A DNA stretch of 34,791 bases from Pseudophaeobacter leonis (lineage in GTDB: Bacteria; Pseudomonadota; Alphaproteobacteria; Rhodobacterales; Rhodobacteraceae). The translations under genes were made by a program, and so were the position numbers. Below, piece by piece: positions 27,886 through 34,791 of this stretch; position 1 is the stretch's first letter; each line of letters opens with the position of its first letter. Under the pieces are notes generated by a model. The model was not told where the DNA came from and searched no databases. It saw nothing but the letters and a program-made list of their open reading frames with translations. Location: NCBI RefSeq assembly GCF_002087335.1, contig NZ_MWVJ01000050.1:1-34791 (forward strand), given 5' to 3'.

Positions 27886-28978
27886 TCACGCCATGCCGCC
27901 CGCAATCAGCCCCTGCGCAATCCGCCCATAGGCCTCAGCCATCGCCCCATCGCCTGCCGCAACCGGTCGCCCGGCATCCCCGGCCAGGCGGGTTTCAAGG
28001 TCGATGGGCAAAACCCCCAAAAGCGGCAGCCCTAAAGCCTCGGCCTCGGATGAGACACCGCCATGACCAAAAATGTGATGCTCGCCGCCGCAATCCGGAC
28101 AGGTAAAGAACGACATGTTCTCGATCAGGCCCAGCACCGGTGTCTTGAGGGTGTTGAACATGTCCAGCGCCTTGCGGGCATCAATCAGGGCCACATCCTG
28201 CGGTGTGCTCACCACGATAACTCCGCTCAGCTCGCTTTTGGTGCAGAGCGTCAGTTGCACATCCCCGGTTCCCGGCGGCAAATCGACGATCAGAATGTCC
28301 AGCTCACCCCAGTTCACCTGCCCCAGCATCTGCTGCAGCGCCCCCATCAACATGGGGCCGCGCCAGACCACGGCCTTTTCTTCCGGCACCATCAGACCAA
28401 TCGACATCATGGTGACCCCATGCGCCTGCAAGGGTTCAATCACCTTGCCATCCGGGCTGGCCGGGCGGGCCGAGACCCCCATCATGCGCGGCAGGCTTGG
28501 GCCATATATATCGGCATCAAGCAGTCCAACCCTGCGCCCCTGCCGGGCCAACGCCACAGCAAGGTTGGCACTGACCGTTGATTCCCCGACGCCCCCCTTG
28601 CCCGATGCCACAGCCACGATACGGGCAACCCCTGGGGGTTTTGACTGGCCCCGCCTGGGGCTTTGGATGCCCGCCTATCTTGAGGCTCGGCGCAGCAACA
28701 GGTGCGGCAGGCCCATGCGCCGTCAAGGCAGCAGAGACCGCGCCAACCCCCTCCAGCGCCAGCACGGCCGCCTCGGCGGCACGGCGCAGCGGCTCCATAT
28801 GCTGGGCAATCGCGGGGCTGGGGGCCTCGATGACAAAACTGACTTTCACATCCGTCCCGGACCCCTCACCCTTTTGAAGGGTCAGCGCCCGGATCATATC
28901 CCGCGAGATCAAAGTCCCGCCATCAGGCAAAACCAGGCGTCCAAGAGCATCCTGAATCTCTTTCTGTGTCACTGACAT
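27886..28978 (-). CDS. mrp: Iron-sulfur cluster carrier ATPase Mrp/ApbC (one frameshift; altered P-loop)
   Basis: Mrp/ApbC is a cytoplasmic P-loop ATPase that carries Fe-S clusters. The N-terminal MIP18/DUF59 domain starts MSVTQKEIQDALGRLVLPDG. The NTPase domain has VAVASGKGGVGEST, LLDADIYGPSLPRMMG, LIVDLPPGTGDVQLTL and ENMSFFTCPDCGGEHHIFG, with the CxxC that bridges a cluster between two subunits. One extra C in a C-run at 28634-28638 (minus-strand reading) breaks the frame between PVKTP and GVARIVAVASGKGG. The P-loop reads GGVGES where the family has GGVGKS, so the key lysine is Glu here. The ATG at 28978 has GGAGAG upstream. Corrected length is 363. Confidence 0.92.
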
Positions 28979-29315
28979 TCCCGGCTCTCCTCTTTGGGAC
29001 CCCCCCTCTCGGGGCACTGATCTGATAAGGGGCGCACCTTGTGCCGAGAGGCGACATTCCGCAAGAGCACGCGGGCCAGCGCAACTGGGCAGTTGCCCAT
29101 AGGGAACCCTTTGCGGTTGCCCATAGGGAATGCAAAAAAAGACAATTCCGCCTAAATAACAGCTTGTTTACAAATGGGTAACAATGACCCATGCAAATGC
29201 TGCATAGCAGAAATGCTCACTTCGGGGATTGTGCATGCGCAGCAATTACCTATTTTGTTCTCAAGCAACGCCGATAACGGCACTCTCTAATTTACCAGTT
29301 CTGAGGACCCATCCG
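28979..29315. other. Divergent mrp / DUF1127 gap with repeats
   Basis: No gene is supported in this 337-bp region. It carries a perfect 15-bp direct repeat and the inverted repeat ATGGGT-AACAATG-ACCCAT (29174-29192). A weak promoter-like pair for DUF1127 is TTGTGC (29229-29234) with TATTTT (29251-29256), 16 bp apart; in Rhodobacter the homologous unit is driven by heat-shock-type sigma factors. Confidence 0.45.
29092..29130. repeat. 15-bp direct repeat upstream of DUF1127 and mrp
   Basis: GTTGCCCATAGGGAA occurs at 29092-29106 and 29116-29130, a 24-bp period, between two divergent genes. Confidence 0.9.
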
Positions 29316-29534
29316 ATGGCCGCTGTACACCAGATCGCAACACATAAGGCCGTATTCTCGGCACTCCCACTGGCGTGGTTCGACGAGTTGAGCAGTAAAT
29401 TTGCTCGGTTTCGCCTGTATCGCCAGACGGTGAACGAGCTTTCTGAGCTGTCAAACCGCGAACTGGCTGATCTGGGCCTGAACCGGTCGCTCATCAAACG
29501 CGTCGCGTATCAGGCGGCCTACGAAAACAACTAA
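29316..29534 (+). CDS. DUF1127 small protein (CcaF1-like)
   Basis: A basic protein of 72 residues ending with the DUF1127 block YRQTVNELSELSNRELADLG followed by LNRSLIKRVAYQAAYE. I choose the ATG at 29316 (MAAVHQIATHK) because GAGGA lies eight bases upstream; the frame is open further back to 29229 without similarity. In Rhodobacter sphaeroides a DUF1127 protein, CcaF1, is an RNA-binding protein encoded directly upstream of the CcsR small RNAs. Here the same hairpin RNAs follow 7 nt after the stop, so co-transcription and RNase processing are likely. Confidence 0.88.
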   Translation: MAAVHQIATHKAVFSALPLAWFDELSSKFARFRLYRQTVNELSELSNRELADLGLNRSLIKRVAYQAAYENN

Positions 29535-29541
29535 TAGAGAT

Positions 29542-29613
29542 CAGGCTCTTTTTCCTCCTCCCTAAAGGGCCTGTCCTAAGCGGTGGCATCCTCCTCCTCC
29601 CTGATGTCACCGC
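29542..29613 (+). ncRNA. CcsR/cuckoo-type small RNA 1 (double hairpin)
   Basis: Two adjacent stem-loops each expose CCTCCTCCC in a 12-nt loop. In the first, CAGGCTCTTT (29542-29551) pairs with AAAGGGCCTG (29564-29573). In the second, GCGGTGGCATC (29580-29590) pairs with GATGTCACCGC (29603-29613). Only 6 nt separate them. This is the architecture of the cuckoo/CcsR stress-induced small RNAs of alphaproteobacteria, whose loops resemble an anti-Shine-Dalgarno sequence. Confidence 0.85.
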
Positions 29614-29644
29614 ACCTAAATACCGGGTAATACCGGACCAAATA

Positions 29645-29726
29645 CATCCGGGTCGTCTCCTCCCTAGATCCTGATGTTGCTATGAACGGCGGTGCCCCTC
29701 CTCCTCCCTGGGCACCGTCGTTTTTT
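29645..29726 (+). ncRNA. CcsR/cuckoo-type small RNA 2 (double hairpin) with terminator
   Basis: A second doublet starts 31 nt after the first. CATCCGGGTC (29645-29654) pairs with GATCCTGATG (29667-29676), one mismatch, around a 12-nt loop with CTCCTCCC. ACGGCGGTGCCC (29686-29697) pairs with GGGCACCGTCGT (29710-29721) around a 12-nt loop with CCTCCTCCC. The last stem runs into TTTTTT, an intrinsic terminator for the whole DUF1127-RNA unit. Confidence 0.85.
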
Positions 29727-30100
29727 ATTGCCTACTCCCCACATGAATGAGCCCGCCCTGCTGCAGCAGGCCTGCCGACATGAGCCAGGCATGGGACCAT
29801 GTGGGACCGTGAATGCTAGCGCGCATCATAAAACCTCCAGACGCCCTGTGGCTGGATACGATAACAGAGGCAGGGGAATTTGGAGGTTCGAGGCGAAGCT
29901 GTTCGGGCCATAATCGTCCAGCCTGTACCGGCTCATCCCACCATTCTCATGCAGCAAAGGCGCCGTATAAACCGCGCGACGGCTGATGAGGGAAAACACC
30001 GGGAGAGGCGCAAGTTGTCAGATGCTCAAAACAAGCAGTGGCCCTGGGGCTCGCAAAAGCCGCCACAGTTTTTTGCATAACGAAACATCGGCAACAGGGG
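29727..30100. other. Gap between the small RNAs and the uvrD palindromes
   Basis: About 370 bp with no supported gene. Short frames exist on both strands but lack ribosome sites or recognisable sequence. I see nothing further to report here. Confidence 0.5.
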
Positions 30101-30191
30101 GGGCGGGGCCCGCCTAGACAGTAGAACTGTCTAGGCGGCCCCCGCCCGGGTCGGATTGCTACGCAATTCGACCCGCTGATCTTTCAGATCA
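30101..30191. repeat. Three tandem palindromes downstream of uvrD
   Basis: Arms at 30101-30121 and 30127-30147 form a 21-bp stem with one mismatch around TAGAA. Arms at 30147-30159 and 30163-30175 (CGGGTCGGATTGC / GCAATTCGACCCG) form a 13-bp stem with one mismatch around TAC. TGATCT-TTC-AGATCA lies at 30177-30191. They follow the uvrD stop within 10 bp and could end convergent transcripts, but neither end has a good T-run. Confidence 0.85.
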
Positions 30192-30200
30192 ACAGAATAT

Positions 30201-32557
30201 TCAAAACGGCACGTCATCACTCGCAGAGACAAACCGCGCCACAACTTTCTTCAGGCCCGCCTTGTCAAAATCTATTTCCAACTTATCGCCATCAATAGCT
30301 GCAACAACGCCATAACCAAATTTCTGATTGAACACCCGCTCGCCCAGAGTGAAGCTGGACACAGCTGTCAGATCAATCACCTGGCTAGGCGTTTCTTTGG
30401 GCTGAGAAATCCCTCGCTGACCCGCGCGCGCCTGCATGCGCTTCCAACCAGGGGAGTTGTAGCCATCTGCCTGCGCCACCTTGGCGTCAATGGTTGATGG
30501 CATAGGTTCGGTACTGCTGGCTGCCGCGCCATATCCACCGCCATAGAGCCCGGGAGGCGTCAACACCTCCACATGCTCTTCTGGTAACTCATCGACAAAA
30601 CGCGAGGGAAGTTGTGATTGCCACTGGCCAAACACCCGACGATTGCCGGCAAAGGAAATCGTGCACAGCGTTTCAGCCCGGGTAATCCCAACATAGGCCA
30701 GCCGCCGCTCCTCTTCGAGCCCTTTCAGACCTGATTCGTCCATGGACCGCTGCGAGGGAAACAAACCATCCTCCCAACCAGGCAGGAAAACCGCCGGGAA
30801 TTCCAGCCCTTTGGCGCATGCAGGGTCATAATCGAGACTTTCTGATCCGAATCCTGCTTGTCATTGTCCATCACCAGACTGACATGCTCCAAAAAGCCCT
30901 GCAGATTCTCAAAATTCTCCAGCGCCTTGACCAGCTCCTTAAGGTTTTCCAACCGCCCCGGCGCCTCAGGGGTTTTATCCGCCTGCCACATGCCGGTGTA
31001 GCCGCTTTCATCCAGCACAATCTCGGCCAGTTCCATATGGGAGATGTCAGGATCTTCCACCATTCGGCCCCAACGGCGCAGGTCTTCGACCAGACGGCGC
31101 AATGAGGCGCCGCCTTTGCCCTTGATTGCCCCGGCCTCAACCGCGAGACGCGCGCCCTCAACCAACGAGACGCCATTTTCACGCGCCACAGCCTGAATCG
31201 TCTGCCGTGCCTTGTCGCCAAGACCGCGTTTGGGTGTGTTCACAATCCGCTCAAAGGCCAGATCATCATCCGCCGATGTCACCATACGGAAATATCCCAT
31301 GGCATCGCGAATCTCGAGCCGCTCGTAAAAGCGTGGCCCGCCAATAACCCGATAGGGCAGACCAATGGTCAGGAAGCGATCTTCAAAGGCGCGCATCTGA
31401 TGCGAAGCCCGCACCAAAATCGCCATGTTATTCAGGGCGATAGGCGCCTGACCACGGGTGCCCCGCTGCGTCGCCTCAATCTCTTCGCCGATCCAGCGCG
31501 CCTCTTCCTCACCATCCCAGTGGCCAATCAGGCGGACCTTTTCGCCGCCCTTTGAAGCCGTCCACAGCTCCTTACCGAGCCGACCGGAATTGCCACTGAT
31601 CACCCCTGAAGCCGCCGCCAGGATATGTTCGGTAGAGCGGTAGTTCTGTTCCAGCCGGACCACCTTGGCCCCCGGAAAGTCCTTGTCAAACCGCAGGATA
31701 TTGCCAACTTCGGCGCCGCGCCAGCCGTAGATCGACTGGTCATCATCGCCCACGCAACAGATATTTTTATGGCCGCCCGCCAAGAGCCGCAGCCACAAAT
31801 ACTATGCGACGTTGGTATCTTGATACTCGTCCACCATGATATAGCGAAACCAGCGCTGGTATTGCGACAGGATATCGGCGTGGGTCTGAAAAATAGTCAC
31901 AACATGCAGCAGAAGGTCACCGAAATCGACCGCGTTGAGTTCTCTCAGGCGGGTCTGTCATTGCGCATAAAGCGCCGGACCACGAAAATTATACGCCCCC
32001 GCCTCTGAGGCGGGCAAGGCCTCTCGCGTAAGAGCCCGGGTTTTCCAATCATCAATGATCCCCGCCAGCATCCGGGCAGGCCAGCGCTTGTCGTCGATGT
32101 CTTCGGCCCGAATCAGCTGCTTTAGCAGGCGGACCTGATCATCGGTGTCCAGAATGGTGAAATTCGACTTTAGCCCGACCAATTCAGCGTGACGGCGCAA
32201 CAGTTTAACGCAGACAGAATGAAAGGTGCCAAGCCAGGGCATGCCCTCGGCAGGCTGGCCCAGCATGCCGCCGACCCGCTCTTTCATCTCGCGCGCGGCC
32301 TTGTTGGTAAAGGTCACAGCCAGGATTTCATTGGTGCGGGCCGAGCCAGTGTTCAACAGGTGCACAATCCGCGCGGTCAGCGCCTTGGTCTTGCCAGTTC
32401 CGGCCCCGGCCAGCATCAAAACCGGCCCATTCAGACATTCAACCGCCTCACGCTGCGCAGGGTTGAGCCCCTCAAGATAGGGGGTCGGGCGCGCGGCCAT
32501 AGCCCGCGAAGACAGAGAGGCGCCATCAAAGGCGTCCATTTCATCAAAACTGTTCAT
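30201..32557 (-). CDS. uvrD: UvrD/PcrA-family DNA helicase (one frameshift, two in-frame stops)
   Basis: A superfamily 1A helicase acting in nucleotide excision and mismatch repair. The N-terminus [20 protein letters not shown] is followed by Walker [16 protein letters not shown] (about residues 50-64), [23 protein letters not shown] (motif II), [14 protein letters not shown] (III), [13 protein letters not shown], MTLHAxKG and [15 protein letters not shown] (VI). It ends in a Tudor-like C-terminal domain with [15 protein letters not shown]. Lesions are a TGA at 31958-31960, a TAG near 31802 (CAG in relatives: NVAQYLWLRLL) and a missing base near 30814 in CATGCGCCAAAGGG. The corrected 785 residues are normal. 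Start ATG 32557. The 216 bp to the divergent GGDEF gene look like promoter space. Confidence 0.9.
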
Positions 32558-32773
32558 GCCCGCAACACTAGCCTGTTTCAAAGCGCGAGAAAAGGGGACG
32601 TTCGCATTCTGTTCACAAATCCACGCCAAACAAAGTCGCCCCTTGATCACCTGAAAAATCGCCTGAATTTTACACGCCTTATAGGTGAATTGACGCCTTA
32701 ATTTTCACCAACTGTAACCTGATCTAAAGCACTCAGGCCGCAAACTGGGGCGAACAGGGATATCAGGTGGGTC

Positions 32774-34568
32774 ATGAACAGCGAATTGAAACAGGCGGTG
32801 CACAACAGGCTCAGAAGTCTATTTCTGCTCTTGCTGCTGGTTAGCATGGCGGCAGGGTCTGTCTGGGCTATCATCGCAGTGCCTGCTCCGATTGTTGATC
32901 GCATGCTGGAGGCAGACATTCGCCAGGAGTCTGAGCTTTGGAAACGTCGTGTGATCCTCCATATGGAGGACCCGGAAAAAGCCTTTGAGATCGGCGCCGT
33001 CAGCCCTTTCGATGCCAGATATCTGACCCTGCTGCCCAAGACGTCGAATGTATATCGTTTCCGTATGCTCAACAGAGATGGCATGGTTTTCTGGTCCACC
33101 CGGCCAGACGAGATTGGCGAATACGAAAGCCGCAGCTACTATGACACGATCGTCGCCCAGGGCGAGACCCACTATCTACACGAACGCCAATCGCCTGCCG
33201 AGGTCGACAGTGCAAACCAGCTGGCAGCCGTCACCCAGATTGAGGGACAGCGAGAGGTGGCGATGATCTATGTGCCGCTGATGCGCAATGGCCACTTCGG
33301 AGGAGCCATCGAGTTTTTCACCGACATACCCGCCCGCCGCACCACCTTCATCTACCGGGCCCGCCTGTCGCTCTCGGTGTTGACGGCAATCTCGCTTCTG
33401 GCCCTGTCCTTTGCCGTCTTTATGACCTTTAGCGCCAACCCGTTTGCGGCTAAGGCAGCTCTATGTGCGCAACAAAAGCGAACGCGCCATTCTGGACGAG
33501 CAGTTGCGCCTGGCCCGGGAAGTCCAGTTGCTGGGAGAGCTGAACGAGTGGCTGCAATCCAGTCGCTCTCTGGAAGAGCTGTTTGACATGGTCGCCCGGT
33601 TCATGACCCACATCCTGCCGGACGCCGAGGGCAGCGTCTATGTCTATTCCAACTCACGCGATGTGCTGGAGGGCTGCGCCAGCTGGAACGGCGGTGCACA
33701 CAAAGATCACATCCATCCGGAAGAATGCTGGGGCCTGCGCCGGGGGCGTACCTATGAATACGGTGCGTCAGAAATCGACTTTGTCTGTGAACACGCCGAA
33801 CCGCATGATGGCCGCAACTACTATTGTTTTCCAATCCTGGCCCACGGCGAAACTGTAGGCCTGATGCACCTGCGCTCTGCTGCCGACAAAAGCGACGAGT
33901 TCAAAACAAGCAGAAAACTGGCACAGATGTGTGCCGAGCAAATCTCTATGGCGATTGCCAATGTGCAGATGCGCGATCAGTTGCATGACCAATCGGTCCG
34001 CGACCCCCTGACCGGCCTGTTCAACCGCCGCCACATGAGTGAAACGCTGCGAAAACTCATCAATGCCAGCCAGAACACAGGCAAAAACCTCAGCGTGATT
34101 GCCGTCGATGTGGATCACTTCAAAAAGTTCAACGACAACCACGGTCACGATGCCGGTGACATGGTGCTGCGGGCTGTTGGCGCGGTTATGGAACAGGCCT
34201 GTGACGGCGATGATGTCGCCTGCCGCCCCGGCGGCGAAGAGTTCACCCTGATTGTCTCGGGGCATAGCCAGGAAGACGTCATCACCAAGGCAGAGCTTTT
34301 GCGCCAATCTGTTGAGGCCGTGGTGGTGCGCTATGGCGAAAAGTCTCTGCCCTGCATCACAATCTCGCTTGGTGTGGCGCATTATCCGGCCCATGGCTCG
34401 ATGCCCCAGGACCTGCTGCGCGCCTCCGATGATGCCCTGTATGAGGCCAAGGCCAAGGGCCGCAATCAGGTCTGCATTGCCTCCGGCGCAGCACCCGAGC
34501 CGCGCCATCCAGAGGAAAAAAGCAGCTGTACTGAGGCGCCGAGCTCCGCAAGCCCGCATGCAGCCTGA
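32774..34568 (+). CDS. Membrane-bound GAF-GGDEF diguanylate cyclase (one frameshift)
   Basis: This protein would make cyclic di-GMP. A first membrane helix (residues about 16-36, LFLLLLLVSMAAGSVWAII) precedes an extracytoplasmic sensor region of about 150 residues. A second helix follows near 198-220 (LSVLTAISLLALSFAVFM), then a short coiled linker, a GAF-like domain (VARFMTHILPDAEGSVYVYS) and the GGDEF domain with DPLTGLFNRRHMSE, DVDHFKKFNDNHGHDAGD and active-site RPGGEEF. The RxxD inhibitory site expected just before it reads CDGD, so product inhibition may be absent. One extra C near 33439-33441 breaks the frame after the second helix. Corrected length is 597. ATG 32774 has AGGTGG five bases upstream. 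Confidence 0.9.
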
Positions 34569-34702
34569 GACAACCAATCACCGCCTTTGCGGCCCAATGA
34601 CCGGACTATAGCGCAGAGGGCACGCGCTGTTGGCGGCGCCTAAAATCCTGCGCAGTCGCGCTGCGGACTTGTCAATTGCGCCGCACCGCCTATCAATACG
34701 CC

Positions 34703-34791
34703 ATGGATGATCTGCATCAACGCTACCCCGGCCTGTCTGACCTGCGCGCCCGCGCCAAAAGACGGCTGCCAAAATTTGTCTGGGAATTATC
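34703..34791 (+). CDS. Alpha-hydroxy-acid oxidizing enzyme, N-terminal fragment
   Basis: Only 29 codons are in the window: MDDLHQRYPGLSDLRARAKR then RLPKFVWEL. The pattern DL-x(6)-LR-x-A-x-RR-x-P resembles the N-terminus of FMN-dependent alpha-hydroxy-acid (L-lactate) dehydrogenases of the roseobacter type. The upstream 134 bp contain TTGTCA about 30 bp before the ATG but no good -10. The call rests on a short stretch. Confidence 0.6.
   Translation, partial: MDDLHQRYPGLSDLRARAKRRLPKFVWEL

Noticed and set aside
27582..28106. Plus-strand frame containing heptapeptide repeats (SVQNQAT-like)
   Set aside because: The 21-bp iterons happen to be a multiple of three, so they keep a frame open; the frame continues antisense into mrp and has no ribosome site or known domain.
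29229..29315. Longer start for the DUF1127 protein
   Set aside because: The extension lacks a ribosome site, while ATG 29316 has GAGGA at good spacing and gives a family-like length.
29692..30080. Short plus-strand frames after the small RNAs
   Set aside because: They overlap the terminator or lack start signals and similarity; treated as non-coding.
1648..34568. Programmed frameshifting or stop-codon reassignment
   Set aside because: Lesions go in both directions, lack slippery heptamers with downstream structures, and include all three stop codons, while intact genes use ordinary stops.

Overview
The window holds an almost complete dcw (division and cell wall) cluster on the minus strand, plus flanking genes. 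Gene order and content point to an alphaproteobacterium of the family Rhodobacteraceae, probably the Roseobacter group. The evidence is: mraZ through ftsZ followed by lpxC-bamD-recN; DUF2484 genes next to murB; an FtsZ with a very long Pro/Gln-rich linker; a long mraZ leader; and a DUF1127 gene followed by hairpins that expose CCUCCUCCC in their loops. I cannot name a genus from sequence alone.

Read in the direction of transcription (from high to low coordinates) the cluster runs: mraZ, rsmH, ftsL, ftsI, murE, murF, mraY, murD, [a flavoprotein on the opposite strand], ftsW, murG, murC, [an APC permease and two DUF2484 genes], murB, ddl, ftsQ, ftsA, ftsZ, lpxC, bamD, recN (cut by the window edge). 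Together these genes make lipid II from UDP-MurNAc (murB-G, ddl, mraY), build the septal synthase (ftsW, ftsI, ftsL, ftsQ) and the Z ring (ftsZ, ftsA), and supply outer-membrane functions (lpxC, bamD). Many genes overlap by 4 bp or lie 1-2 nt apart. Terminators or long gaps after mraY, ftsA and ftsZ suggest internal transcription units.

Upstream of mraZ is an 859-bp region without a gene. It contains a strong terminator hairpin 45 nt before mraZ, which fits the UpsM-type leader RNA known in Rhodobacter. It also has a candidate promoter overlapped by a TGGGN-N5-TGGGN MraZ-type box, three further copies of that box, a pair of DnaA boxes, an 11-bp tandem duplication and four 21-bp iterons in exact register. 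This is the most interesting regulatory stretch in the window.

Beyond it lie mrp (minus strand), a DUF1127 gene with two double-hairpin CcsR/cuckoo-type small RNAs (plus), uvrD (minus, preceded on the map by three tandem palindromes), a membrane-bound GAF-GGDEF diguanylate cyclase (plus) and the start of an alpha-hydroxy-acid oxidase gene (plus).

A striking property of the sequence is that thirteen genes, most of them normally essential, carry single-base frameshifts or in-frame stops (about 17 indels and 4 nonsense codons). The flanking frames are otherwise perfect family matches. I read these as sequencing or assembly errors and have annotated each gene over its full corrected extent. Short tandem repeats with 12- or 14-bp units are also unusually common, both inside genes and between them.
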